Shown piece by piece: positions 1 to 10,451 of a stretch of 64,000 bases of DNA (the stretch's first letter is position 1; each line of letters opens with the position of its first letter). The translations under genes were made by a program, and so were the position numbers. The notes beneath the pieces were generated by a model. The model was not told where the DNA came from. It did no database searches and was given only the letters and a program-made list of their open reading frames with translations. The stretch comes from Chaetoceros tenuissimus (Eukaryota > Bacillariophyta > Thalassiosirophyceae > Chaetocerotales > Chaetocerotaceae): positions 992,001-1,056,000 of the forward strand of contig BLLK01000058.1 in NCBI GenBank assembly GCA_021927905.1, read 5' to 3'.

Positions 1-307
1 TAAAATTGATCCGTTAGGATAGATAAGGCTATGAGGATCACTTCATCGTTGATCAATTCTTTTTCAGATCTTAAACAGATAAGACTTGTATCTCTTAGAG
101 AGTGTTTGCACTTATAGTAATCAATGTACTCATATGTACAATGTTTTTCTTGATCAAGTAGTTGTATTGCCTTTTTCCCATGGGACCCACGAAAAAAATT
201 GAATATACGTCCAATGTTGTGAGCTGACTGTGTACTTCCTCCTTTCCGGTCCATGATGGGTTACACTAAAGCACTACTGTCAGAGCACCGAAAGAAAAGT
301 CGAGATT

Positions 308-424
308 CGAAACACGAAGTAACCTTTGAAAATAAACAGATCGTTTGGATGCTCTTCCACAGTAGTGCAAAAGTACCAAACAAAGAGTTGAAAGTCGAAA
401 CACGAAGTAACCTTTGACTTTCAA
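308..424. repeat. 22-bp direct repeat with an inverted-repeat hairpin
   Basis: A 22-base word beginning cgaaacacgaag is present without mismatch at 308-329 and again at 396-417. The second copy is bracketed by a perfect 9-bp inverted repeat, TTGAAAGTC at 388-396 and GACTTTCAA at 416-424, so it could fold with a 19-nt loop. The first copy has no such arms. No coding potential is seen. Confidence 0.75.
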
Positions 425-656
425 ATGAAGAAACAGAACAGCTCAATAAACACAACCAGGGCAAATACAGCAATTTAAAGATACTATGTAGCTGGCTCAC
501 AATGGGACTTGGGTTGAGAAGCAGATACTGACATGCAATGAAAGCTAGTTGTGATTAGTTGTTGTGTTGGTTGCGCTTGTGTTTTGTGCAAGATGTGTTG
601 CGTAGCACTTCATCCCGTATTGAAAGTACTGGCGTCAATGAAACCAGAAAATGTCC

Positions 657-722
657 TAAATGGCCTATTCAAGTGGTCTGTCTGTCTCTCTTAAATGGCC
701 TATTGAAATGGTCTGTCTGTCT
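657..722. repeat. 35-bp imperfect tandem repeat, two copies
   Basis: The word taaatggcctatt, followed by a run of tggtctgtctgtct, starts at 657 and again at 692, giving a period of 35 bp with a few mismatches. It is a local non-coding duplication. Confidence 0.7.
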
Positions 723-1037
723 GTACGTACAAAAATTCATTTTCTCCCCCTCCAAAGCCGTACTGAAAAAGTTACGTACGGTTGACACTAGATATGACGT
801 CGAAAAAAACACATAAGATTTGCCTGAATCCTCCTACGTGTGAGATAAGAAGCTTCCCACTTGTGCCACGCAATCGTTCCAAGACGTTTGGATATATTTT
901 AGTGCTCATTTTTCCAAAGGTCTATGAGAAACTGAGAAGTTTCCTTCTCGATCTGCTTGTAGTTCATGTAGTAAACAGATGTTTCTTCGTGATAGGGCCT
1001 TTTGATTACATAACACCATAGGTAACTCTAGTAAACA

Positions 1038-3296
1038 ATGGACATCCCAAGTAATAGAACTAGAACAACAGCTTCGGATAGCAATCATAGTGAGCTTCCG
1101 AGTGCTACTAGTAGTAGTAACAATAGCAGAAACGAACGAGATGAGGAGCAAGGAGCTGTAGAGACAATGGTTACTGATGCAGAAGCTGTTACCGAGACAC
1201 AAGATGACTCTAGAAAAGCAACCTCTGGTAGTGCACTGGATATAATGACTATGGGTTTGAGAGGTGCTAGAAGTAATGTGTCTCCTATGAAAGCTAGAAA
1301 TACTCCGGAACCCAAAGCACAGAAAGTAGACAATGCAACAGATTTGAGAGGACAGGGACTCACGAGAGCAACCTCTGATGCCAAGCTTGGACTTGGTGTG
1401 GATAGGAGATACAGAAGAAATAGTATTGCTGGAGGCTTTGCAGATACTAGAAGAGGACAGCTACAACGTGGTATGTCAGATGCAAGGATTGGAATGCAAA
1501 TTGGTGCCACTAACAGTAAAGATGAAAGCAACATGAGAACCCAGCTAGCTAGAGGTATATCAGAGGCCACCCTGAAAGTATATAATAGTGGAGAGAATGT
1601 GAGAACAGGATTAGGGAGGGAAAGATCCGGTTCTCATCTGTCTTCTGCATCGAGACATTCGTCTAAAGATGATATGAAGAAATACTTGCTCAATTCCCTT
1701 TCCAATCACACTATTTCCGAACATACTCGACCAATGTCTAATATCGATGCAACAATCGCGAATGCGCAAAATGAGATTAACAAAAAGTTACCCCCAGTAT
1801 TTGACCTTGAAGACTCTTTCGTGAGTCCACTTGGTAAGAATCATCTTCTTCGTGAAAGAGTGTTGGAGAATGCTAGACGCATTGATCAGATCAATAAGGA
1901 GAAACTATCCAGCGTCCTCTCTGATGTAGGAAGTCAGGCCCAAGGTGTTGTAGCCCTTGAGGTTTGGGTCTATGATCCAACTCGGATGCAGTTGGTTAGA
2001 ACAGAACATGGATGGTGGAGAGAAGAGAACTATGAGCCTGTTGTCTACACTGGGACAAGGGAAGATGCTTTTGAGGCATTGGCTAGACTAGAAGATGAGA
2101 AAAGAGATGATTACATTGAAGCAACCCCTATGCAGCCTGGACAAGGATTTGTTGGTAATTTATGGTCTACCAAGAAAGCAAAGTCAAAAGCAACCATTAG
2201 TGCATTTGGATCTTTCCATGGTGGACAAGTTAGTATTTCAGAATCTTTTAGGAGTGCTGGAGTCTCACTCAGAAGTATGTTTCAAGGTGCTAGAAAGAGC
2301 CGTCGTGATCATCAGCAAAATGAAGGATTGAATTTTGTGGACTTGGACTACCTTGCTAGGGATCCAGATACCATCACCGATCTTAGAATCCAGACACTCT
2401 TGAGGGCTGGGATAGAGCAAGCGTGCAGTGCTACATTCAACATTCGAGGTCACAAAGGTCTTGTAATTTATTTCGCCTCGGCGGGATATCCAATTTCGAA
2501 GTTACTAGATGAACGCAACAAAGATTTTCTGATTGCAGCTACTGATTCTATCGGTGCTACTTTAGCTCTTGCAGAACCCCGAAGAACTATGTACTATCAA
2601 AACTTACATGAAAACCATGAAAGTAATTTTCAGCATAGGGATGATGCAATGTCAGTCCTTAGTGACGAAGATAGTATTCTAACAAAGCACACTCTTCGCA
2701 AGGGTGAAAAAGACAATCAATCTGCCGACGGTCAGCCTGGATTTTTTGGTGGTCTTTACCGTAAATCTTTTGGAAAGAAACAAGCTAATCCACCAAAGGC
2801 TATGCCTTTCTCGGAGTCTCTTTGGACACTATTAGGCTGTTCCATAACTCTCGTGACCATGGCATGTATTTCTCAGAGCATTTCATTCTGGAATGAAAGA
2901 GAGGATAACTATTCTTTTCCAGTTGGACCTTTTGGTGCCTTAGCTACTTTGCAGTATGGATTGACGGCAGCTCCTGCCAGTCAACCTCGTAACTGTATCT
3001 ATGGAACTGCCATCGCTGGTTCAGTTGGGCTGGCCTTTTCGTATTTAACATTTTTACCTCACTTTGCGAGAATTGGCCTTGGTGCAAGCTTCGCGATTTC
3101 TGGAATGACAAAGGCTGGTGTCACCCACCCACCAGGAGGAGCGCTGGCCGTCTTGTATGCAAGTGGTGGGTATCACTATGGTCATTTGTTGTTGTCTTTG
3201 ATTGGAAATGTTCTTGCAATCTCCTTCTCCATGCTTGTGAATAATGCTAATGAAAAGCGACAATACCCTCAGTACTGGAGTTGGAAGCCATGGTGA
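1038..3296 (+). CDS. GAF-like plus HPP-family membrane protein (copy 1)
   Basis: A 752-residue protein in one exon, starting at ATG 1038. Residues 1-280 are Ser-rich and disordered. They include three related segments (about 108-120, 142-156 and 170-181) with R-A-T-S, R-G-M-S and R-G-I-S cores, which look like basophilic kinase sites. Residues about 290-520 resemble a GAF domain (EVWVYD, PGQGFVGNLW, then KGLVIYF and a final IGATLALAEPR) interrupted by a basic/Ser insert. The C-terminal 165 residues are a multi-pass HPP-family domain with GPFGALATLQYG and the signature THPPGGA near residue 697. HPP proteins are membrane proteins, and one plant member is reported to move nitrite across the plastid envelope; the substrate here is unknown. 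The gene is the longer of a tandem pair with 3815-5488. The GAF call is by pattern, not by search. Confidence 0.85.
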   Translation: MDIPSNRTRTTASDSNHSELPSATSSSNNSRNERDEEQGAVETMVTDAEAVTETQDDSRKATSGSALDIMTMGLRGARSNVSPMKARNTPEPKAQKVDNATDLRGQGLTRATSDAKLGLGVDRRYRRNSIAGGFADTRRGQLQRGMSDARIGMQIGATNSKDESNMRTQLARGISEATLKVYNSGENVRTGLGRERSGSHLSSASRHSSKDDMKKYLLNSLSNHTISEHTRPMSNIDATIANAQNEINKKLPPVFDLEDSFVSPLGKNHLLRERVLENARRIDQINKEKLSSVLSDVGSQAQGVVALEVWVYDPTRMQLVRTEHGWWREENYEPVVYTGTREDAFEALARLEDEKRDDYIEATPMQPGQGFVGNLWSTKKAKSKATISAFGSFHGGQVSISESFRSAGVSLRSMFQGARKSRRDHQQNEGLNFVDLDYLARDPDTITDLRIQTLLRAGIEQACSATFNIRGHKGLVIYFASAGYPISKLLDERNKDFLIAATDSIGATLALAEPRRTMYYQNLHENHESNFQHRDDAMSVLSDEDSILTKHTLRKGEKDNQSADGQPGFFGGLYRKSFGKKQANPPKAMPFSESLWTLLGCSITLVTMACISQSISFWNEREDNYSFPVGPFGALATLQYGLTAAPASQPRNCIYGTAIAGSVGLAFSYLTFLPHFARIGLGASFAISGMTKAGVTHPPGGALAVLYASGGYHYGHLLLSLIGNVLAISFSMLVNNANEKRQYPQYWSWKPW

Positions 3297-3814
3297 AGTT
3301 GAAGACTTTAGGGATTTAGAAGAGCAAATTTTTAGGGGTTTAGAAGAGCAAGCGCTTAGGTGGAGTGATGGAAGGTAGAATGTTTGAGTTTTTAAAGTTG
3401 CTTTCCATTCATTTTTGTGCAATTTTCTTTCGACAATTTCAACTGCTAGCTAGGTTCAAGTTTTAGTTATGAAGGATTCAATTCAAGTTTTTAGATATTT
3501 TAACAATTTTATAAAGAAAGATTGTCTACCTTCAAAGTATTTACACTATTGTTTGAGCTGCAAAGTAATGAGTATAATGGATGGAATGAACTTTGAAATT
3601 AAAACTAAATAAAATGAAAAAGTTAGAAAAGTCGTAGAGATGTCATCTAAAGGCCTTTTTAGTTGGATGTCACTGGACAATTCTGTGTTTTCCAACCACA
3701 CACACAAGCGTAAAATCTTTGCGTTCATAGAACATCTCATTAGATGCAGATTACCCTAGCTAGATCCATTATTTTCGGTGTATCTAATCTGCATATCTTT
3801 TCAAACCCATCACC
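3297..3814. other. Spacer between tandem HPP genes
   Basis: No gene is seen in these 518 bases. They must hold the 3' end of the first HPP gene and the promoter of the second. The sequence is AT-rich, and I find no clear TATA box or repeat. Confidence 0.5.
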
Positions 3815-5488
3815 ATGGATGACCAGGAACAAGAAGAGAATGGGCAGCAGAATGTGGAAGATGCAAACTCTTGCTCTGACAATGTTGAAGAAAACAACAT
3901 GCAATCTCTGACCCAGAACAAAAGTAGCACAATCTTAATTGATGAAGATATGCTAGACCCGTTGATGAACCTCAGCAATCATGCTTCCATACATATTTCA
4001 AGGCATAGATCGAGTAGAAACTTCTGTGCACTCTCTACACCGTTAAGACAAAAAACGTTTGTAGATGAGCAATCAAAGGAGATTCATAACATGAATAAAG
4101 AACAATTGAAGGCTGTCTTATCGAGCACTTTGAAACAGGCACAAGGCGTAGAAGCCATCGAAGTTTGGGTACTGAATAAACATAGGACCCATTTGACACG
4201 CCCAGAAGGGGGGTGGTATAGAAATGAATGCTATAAAGTACCAAATGATTTGAATGAGAAGACTGTGATGAATGCATTTGAAATGTTGGAAGATACAGAG
4301 AGAGATGATTACATGGAACCAAAACCTACACAACCTGGTCAGGGATTGGTAGGTAGATTATTCTCGACGAGTGATTTAGACGGAAAGGAGGATAATGGTA
4401 TTAGTGATTTCGGATCATATCATGGAGGTAAAAAACAAAAACGTAGGTTATCACGGTCTTTGTCACTTTCCATAAGTGGGAAACTTAGAGGATTGTTTCC
4501 TTCTAATGACAACAGTGAAGAGAATGTTCTGAATTATGTATCTCTTGATTATCTTGCGAAGGATCCTGATCAGATTAGCAGTCAGCGAATTCATGGTCTT
4601 CTTGCTGCTGGGATAGATAAAGCATGCAGTGCATTGTTCCAAATTAGAGGCTACAAAGGTTTAGTTATCTTCTACTCATCTTCGCGTACTGAAAGAAGGG
4701 ATCTGTTGAGTAACCACAACTCCAATTTTTTAGCTGCATCTGCTGATATGATTAGTGCTACTTTTGCTCTTGTTGAACCTAGAACTACTCAATATTTTCA
4801 AAAGAGTCGCGAGGAACAAATGTCGAATTCCCAAGATATTGGAAATTCCCAAACGCCAAAAGATATTGAGAATAACATCGAAGATAATAATATGAAGGCA
4901 ATTGAAAGTCGGGATAACGAACATAAAACTTGCAACAATTTATGGGATATGCTTTATGATAAATCTTTCGGAACCAAAAACGCGACACCACCCAAAGCTA
5001 TGCCTTTGTCGGAATCATTTTGGTCACTGATTGGATCATTCATTACACTAATGATTGTTTCAGCTATTGCTGAGACTATAAGATTTTGGAAAGGAGATGA
5101 ATCATACTTTGTGCTTCCAATGGCTCCGTTCGGGGCTTTAATTTGCTTGCAGTACGGATTGACGGCAGCTCCCGCATCACAGCCAAGAAATTGTATATAT
5201 GGAACTGCAATCGCTGGAACAATTGGTTTATTGTTAGCATATGCGGAGCGTGTTCCAACATACATAAGAATATGCATTTCAGCAAGCTCTGCAATCGCTG
5301 CTATGACAAAGTTAGCAGTAGTTCATCCACCAGCAGGAGCGGTAGCTGTGATTTTTGCGTCTGGAGATTTTCACTTTGGACACTTACTTCTTTCGCTGTT
5401 GGCTAATACTATTGCAATCGTGACAGCAATGCTGATCAATAATATGAATGAAAAGCGTCAGTATCCACAATACTGGAACTGGTTCTAA
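3815..5488 (+). CDS. GAF-like plus HPP-family membrane protein (copy 2)
   Basis: A 557-residue protein in one exon, starting at ATG 3815. It is a paralogue of the gene just upstream on the same strand, sharing both the GAF-like block (EVWVLNKHRT, PGQGLVGRLF, KGLVIFYSS) and the HPP domain (GPFG-like APFGALICLQYG, then VHPPAGA). Both end in the same NEKRQYPQYW tail. It lacks the long Ser-rich N-terminus and the RxxS repeats of copy 1. Order and orientation point to tandem duplication. The two proteins have diverged well outside the membrane domain, so the duplication is not recent. If the HPP domain transports a small anion, the GAF-like part could sense a ligand and gate it; that is inference. 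Confidence 0.85.
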   Translation: MDDQEQEENGQQNVEDANSCSDNVEENNMQSLTQNKSSTILIDEDMLDPLMNLSNHASIHISRHRSSRNFCALSTPLRQKTFVDEQSKEIHNMNKEQLKAVLSSTLKQAQGVEAIEVWVLNKHRTHLTRPEGGWYRNECYKVPNDLNEKTVMNAFEMLEDTERDDYMEPKPTQPGQGLVGRLFSTSDLDGKEDNGISDFGSYHGGKKQKRRLSRSLSLSISGKLRGLFPSNDNSEENVLNYVSLDYLAKDPDQISSQRIHGLLAAGIDKACSALFQIRGYKGLVIFYSSSRTERRDLLSNHNSNFLAASADMISATFALVEPRTTQYFQKSREEQMSNSQDIGNSQTPKDIENNIEDNNMKAIESRDNEHKTCNNLWDMLYDKSFGTKNATPPKAMPLSESFWSLIGSFITLMIVSAIAETIRFWKGDESYFVLPMAPFGALICLQYGLTAAPASQPRNCIYGTAIAGTIGLLLAYAERVPTYIRICISASSAIAAMTKLAVVHPPAGAVAVIFASGDFHFGHLLLSLLANTIAIVTAMLINNMNEKRQYPQYWNWF

Positions 5489-5585
5489 TGTACAATTATA
5501 AACATGACATACTCTTTAATTATAAAAGCAAAACTATATTTTCACATTAGTTATGTTCATTTGTTGGTTCTTCGTGTATTTCCAA

Positions 5586-6914
5586 TCACCAGTCGTCTGC
5601 TTCATCTAACACAGCTTCTTCTCTAACTATTGATATTACGGTTCCAACTGCTATGGTCTGGTTCATATCCCTAACAGCAAAACGCCCTAGAGCGGGGTAA
5701 TCATCAAAAGGTTCTACAGATACAGGCTTTGTTGGAAACATTTCAACAGTACAGGCGTCTCCCGTTCTTACACACTTAGGATTCTTTTCTAGTACTTCTC
5801 CAGTTTGTCTATCTTTTTTCTCTAGCAGTTTGAAGCTGCAGGTAACATGTGCAGTATGAATATCCACAACAGGGCAGTATCCGTCGGCAATTTCACCTGG
5901 GTGATTTAAAATAATACAATGTGTAACAAAAGACTTGACTGACGTTGCAGGATTATATCGTGCGTCACTTGCAACAAATCCACGATGAAGCTCTTTCACC
6001 GATACGTTACGTATTGCAAATCCCACATTAGAGCCTGCTTCAGCTTCCTCAACTATCTTGTGATGTCTCTCAACACTCACAACTTCTGAGGTAATATCAG
6101 ACGGAGCGAATACCACATCCATTTTTGATTGAATAGTACCAGCTTCAATGCGACCAACTGGAACGGTTCCAATACCACCTACTCGATAGATATCGGATAT
6201 AGGTATCCTTAAAGGTTTGTGAATATGTCTGATTGGTGCACGCACTGAATCAAACATTTCCAATAGACATGGACCCTCGTACCATGGCATCTTGTCTGAT
6301 TTCTGAATTAAATTTTCACCTGCCCATCCACTGCATGGAACAAACATAACGTCATCTTTCGTATAGCCAACAGATTCTATGTAAGCCGTGGTTTCTTTTA
6401 CACATTCATCAAATCTCGCCTCATTGTATGGTGTTGGTGCAGTGCAGTCCATTTTATTAATTACAACAATAATCTGCTTTACACCTAGAGTATGTGCTAA
6501 TAAAATATGTTCCCTCAATTGACCATACTCTGAAACGCTTGCTTCGAAGGCATCGGGCGATGCATCTACACATAATACAGCGATATCACCTTGCGATGTT
6601 CCAGTAATCAAATTCTTCATAAAATCTCGGTGACCAGGTGCATCGATAATGGTGTATGCATAGTTCGACGTTTCAAACTTTTGCAAAGAAATATCAATTG
6701 TTATGCCGCGTTCCCTTTCTGACTTTAGATTGTCCAAGACCCAGGCATATTTGAAGGAAGATTTTCCCATCTCTTTGGCTTGAAATTCTAAATCTTTCAT
6801 GGTTTTTGCATCTATGTATTTCAATTGTGAAAGGAAATGGCCTGCAATTGTAGATTTGCCGGCATCAACTTGGCCAATAAAGACTGCACTTATCGTCTTC
6901 TTTTCATCAGTCAT
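5586..6914 (-). CDS. Divergent translation elongation factor 1-alpha
   Basis: A 442-residue EF-1alpha-type GTPase in one exon. The G1 loop is GQVDAGKS (residues 14-21; canonical GHVDSGKS), and DAPGH (91-95) and NKMD (153-156) are intact. Domains 2 and 3 are recognisable (GGIGTVPVGR, ILNHPGEIADGY, YPALGRFAVRDM). It differs from ordinary EF-1alpha by many changes in otherwise near-invariant stretches. It also lacks the Lys-rich C-terminal tail and ends in an acidic DEADDW. Some diatoms are known to carry a divergent EF-1alpha beside EFL, which takes over translation, and this gene fits that class. Its job is then probably not bulk aminoacyl-tRNA delivery. A Hbs1- or eRF3-type factor is less likely because the length and domain 3 match EF-1alpha closely. 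Confidence 0.9.
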   Translation of the reverse strand: MTDEKKTISAVFIGQVDAGKSTIAGHFLSQLKYIDAKTMKDLEFQAKEMGKSSFKYAWVLDNLKSERERGITIDISLQKFETSNYAYTIIDAPGHRDFMKNLITGTSQGDIAVLCVDASPDAFEASVSEYGQLREHILLAHTLGVKQIIVVINKMDCTAPTPYNEARFDECVKETTAYIESVGYTKDDVMFVPCSGWAGENLIQKSDKMPWYEGPCLLEMFDSVRAPIRHIHKPLRIPISDIYRVGGIGTVPVGRIEAGTIQSKMDVVFAPSDITSEVVSVERHHKIVEEAEAGSNVGFAIRNVSVKELHRGFVASDARYNPATSVKSFVTHCIILNHPGEIADGYCPVVDIHTAHVTCSFKLLEKKDRQTGEVLEKNPKCVRTGDACTVEMFPTKPVSVEPFDDYPALGRFAVRDMNQTIAVGTVISIVREEAVLDEADDW

Positions 6915-7310
6915 TTTGGTCTGTCTCCTTTTGCTGCTTCTTATTTTACTTTGTTCATGAAAGAGAAAGACTCTTCACTTTGTTTCATACTGTGTTTGTT
7001 GTATCAATCACTTTGTCCAATAGAAATGTGAGCAAATGACAGCCATTCATTTTGAAGTGTTGGATACCGCGATAGTATGTACGAGCACAGTAGAAGGTAA
7101 AAAGACGTTAAAACAGGAAGAGTTGCATTGTGCATCGCATTGGAAGATCAAGCTTGCTTGAATTAATTTAAAAATACAAAATTCATAGAAAAGAAATAGA
7201 GAGGTGAAAGTTTGTATCATTCTTTATTATGAATCTTCTTTACGTCTCCTGGTCTATATGCGTTTCTTTCAATAATTGAAAAAAGCGATTGATATGAACT
7301 GCAGATAAAA
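6915..7310. other. Intergenic region upstream of the EF-1alpha gene
   Basis: No gene is seen. The stretch lies between the EF-1alpha start and the end of the PP2A scaffold gene, both on the minus strand. It should carry the EF-1alpha promoter and the PP2A 3' UTR. Confidence 0.5.
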
Positions 7311-9827
7311 TTACCCCGTGAGTGTGGAAATTGCCTTGTCGGCAAAAAATTTGCAGTCTTCATCTGGATCTTCTTGCACTATTTGCTGCAGCGCAGGAAT
7401 TACCTTTGCATTCAAAAGACCACTGTCAATTGATGTGTTCAATTCTTCAAGTCCTTTTGCAGCGACCATTCTCACATTAGAAACGCGATCATTCAAGCCT
7501 ATCAATAATTGCTCAACCAATTCGTTCGAAAGCTCGGTGCTTAAATTTCCCTTTTGTTCATTGCCTAATCGAGAAAAGGATTTCAATACTGTAGTTCTTG
7601 TCAAGTAGGAAATGGATCCATTGCAAATGTTCAAATAACGTGGCACAATTTCTCTTTGAATCCATTCTGATCCAGTGACAGAAAGAAGCTTTGGCATACC
7701 ATTAACACATGCCGATCTCACATCTGCAACCCTATCCATTAACAATGCCATCCATACGTCCAGTAACTGGTCTTGGAAGAAACGTACTCCTCTAGCCTCC
7801 GCCAAATGTGGTAACAAGAAAGCAACAGATTCTCTCACTCTCCAATTTGCAGTCTTACTCATTGATACAACTGACTGTACTACTACATCCATTTGATCCA
7901 ACAAACGCGTGACACGACTAAGCTTGGACAAAATATGAAGTTGAACCTCTGCAAATTCATCATTAAGGAAACATTCAAGACATGGCCTAAAATCTTCCAA
8001 AATGACAGAGTCCGACAAAGTTGAACAAATAGAATCATCGCAGCAATCCATTATGGTCTGCGCAAGCTTAGACCTTACTTCCATGACTGCATCATCTGCA
8101 AGATTAGGAAGAAGTGGAGAAATGTGTTGTTGAAACAGATCTGCACCTCCTAATTGTGCCATTCGAGCAATATTTTCTACAGCAGAAGTACGTACTTGTG
8201 CTTCGAGGTCTTGGAGTAGGGAAGCATATGATTCAAAGACGACTTGAAAGTCTGCTTTACGAGAGGGTTCATGAAATCCTTGGGATTGTGCAACTGTAGC
8301 AAATTCCTTTGCAAGATTATTTCTTACTCTCCTGAAAAGATTGGGAGAAGAGTGAAAAATCAGAAGATGAAGAATAGCATGGAATTTTCAATTCATTAGA
8401 AATTTCTACTCACCATGAAAGATCGGTAACACCCGCTTGAATCACAGGCAAAACAATTCTACTACAAATATTTCCATCCAAACCAAGAGCACAACCCATA
8501 GATCCAGAAGCAGAAACTGCAAGCAATCGCACACTATCCTGTTCGTCTCTACAAAGGGTTTGATAAATTGGAACCATTTCTTCGTAAACCTTTGATTTGA
8601 CATCTCCAGAAACTGCTTTTGATATAGTTGATACATCTTTCCCTGGAATTGTGAATTCCTTTGCAACTGTAATGATTAACAAAAATGTGAGAATAGTGAT
8701 AACAAAAAGAAATAATCATAATCTTGAAAAGAATGGTTCGGTAGCCAGTTTCCTCTTGTGAACTGTATCCAAAATTGCCCTAGCTCGTGGGAGATTCATT
8801 CTTCAACTCCATTGTCGCAGTTATGATATGGTCATAATTCAACATTGCGAAATTTGCGATATTCTTTACTTCTCGAAACTTTAATTACTTCCAAGGCATG
8901 CAAATACATTTGACACGTACCTGGACCACCAATAGCTCCTTTAATTCCATATGGCAATCTTGCAACCGCCTCCAAAAATTTTGCCAAATGTTTCGCAGCT
9001 CCACGTCTCACCATTGGTGTTTCATCTTCACTCAAGACCCTGTACATGTTTCTCAATTCAAGTTTGATATCCTCGACATTAGCCCCACCTTCATTGCTAT
9101 CCGCAGCATTAGCACTCATGTGCACAGTACCACTCATTTTATTGTAGAACTGGTACACAACCGGTAAAACCGCCGCAGCCGATACCTTGGCGGTAAACCA
9201 CTCAGCTCCTGCCATTCTCTTGATCATTTTCAGCAATAAACCAGGAGCAGTCTTTTTACAATACAACATGGCCTCCTTCTCTTCTTTCGCTTTCGACTCC
9301 GCCTTGTCTACAAACATAAATGGCAAAACACCATTCAAACTCTCGACAGCCTTTTCCCTCACGACAGTTTCTTCCACTCCACAAAGCTGTTCCAAAATCG
9401 GTAAGAGAGAAATAGCCCTGTAGCCGGGAATTAACCCAGATGTAACAAATTGCCCCAATTGCTCCGCTAAAATTAAGAGAATTTCATCGTCCTCCTCTGT
9501 CCCTGTTGGAATAGAAGCTAGGTGTGAATGCTCAGCCTGATCGCGGATATGTTGGGTAAGGTATGGTATGAGTTTCTCCAGGGTCTCTTCGCGGCCCATA
9601 GCATTTGCCACTACGAATAGACGACGCATAGCATCTACTCTTGTTTCAGCTGATGGGGTCTGGAGTTGGGAGAGGAATAGGTTGTAAGGTGACATTTGGG
9701 AGAGTTCAGAGGGGCTCGAGGTGAGTGTTCGTGCAAGTGCGAGGGAAGGTGATGGCGTCGCATTTGGTCGAAGAGTGGTGTTGATGTTTGGTGTGAGTGT
9801 CGGGTGAGAAGATAGCGTTGCTGACAT
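7311..9827 (-). CDS. PP2A 65-kDa regulatory (scaffold) subunit A
   Basis: The HEAT-repeat scaffold that joins the PP2A catalytic C subunit to B subunits. Three exons are read: 9827-8921, 8666-8414 and 8331-7311. Their introns (8920-8667 and 8413-8332) have GT-AG ends, and the joined frame gives 726 residues. Family landmarks in order are EILLILAEQLGQF, VEETVVREKAVESLNG, AEWFTAKVSAAAVLP, ETPMVRRGAAKHLAKF, DEQDSVRLLAVS, LSWRVRNNLAKEF, ANWRVRESVAFLLPHL and the C-terminal EDCKFFADKAISTL. The usual length is about 590. The excess is a Thr/Ser/Pro-rich N-terminus of roughly 60 residues and low-complexity inserts between the early repeats. I chose the ATG at 9827. The frame is open upstream for about 290 bases without an ATG that improves the family match. 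Confidence 0.92.
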
Positions 9828-10451
9828 GTTTCTATTCTCGGCTTTATAGTAATGAAGTGTAAGGCAGTCTAGGTCTTTTATGTGATTCTGGAATGACTTT
9901 CTCTTGATGGGGTCTCTTTTTTCTAATGTAACTCCGAGTCTCGTGCCAGTCCACTGAAAAAATAAATTTCTAGCAAAGATATGTACTTGACTTGATAATA
10001 TCAAGAGATGAGAAGAAGATAATTGAATGGAATGAGATAAATATAAAGGATACGGGCCGGAATACAGCTTAGTTGGAGAGGGGTGGCGGTGTGCAAGAAG
10101 TCTTGTATGCTTTCGCACGAGACGACGAAAAATGTGGACTTTCCTTTTCCTCTTTCCCCTTGTTTCTTCTTTTCCATATCTTTTCTTTCAAACATGGAAA
10201 GAAACTTCATGGATATTTGTCATACTACTGTGGTAGGTTAGGTTTCTCTAGTTTGAAAAATGACAGGGAAAGTGTACAACATATATTTTTAATCCAAATT
10301 ACTGTCATTGTTATCATTAATTTGCTTACTGTATTTATGCTTATATATATGTTTCTATTTCAATCCCAATTGATGCGGATTTCACTACTTGTTTGCATCT
10401 TTTTCATTTTCATTTACAAACGACTGTATCCCCATACACAGTCGCTATTGT
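9828..10451. other. Intergenic region upstream of the PP2A A-subunit gene
   Basis: I see no supported gene. A 136-codon open frame on the plus strand (10073-10483) is Phe/Ile-rich and runs into the antisense of the next gene, so I do not call it. The stretch holds the 5' region of the PP2A scaffold gene and, at its right end, a small hairpin just past the stop of the giant gene. Confidence 0.5.
10421..10444 (-). terminator. Small hairpin at the 3' end of the giant gene
   Basis: A perfect 7-bp inverted repeat, CGACTGT at 10421-10427 and ACAGTCG at 10438-10444, has a 10-nt loop. It lies 8 bases past the stop codon at 10452 of the minus-strand giant gene. It could be a 3' UTR structure. Polymerase II genes do not need hairpin terminators, so the function is open. 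Confidence 0.3.

Larger units (their letters stand above)
1..1037. other. Intergenic region with short repeats
   Basis: I see no convincing gene here. Short open frames occur on both strands, but they have no recognisable domain and unnatural composition. The stretch holds a 22-bp direct repeat, a small inverted repeat and a 35-bp tandem repeat, listed separately. The last few hundred bases should contain the promoter of the HPP-domain gene that starts at 1038. Confidence 0.6.

Noticed and set aside
8832-10118. N-terminal extension of the PP2A scaffold subunit upstream of 9827
   Set aside because: The frame is open, but its first codon is not ATG and the extension (HTRLLAHRHPSP and onward) has no PP2A or HEAT character.
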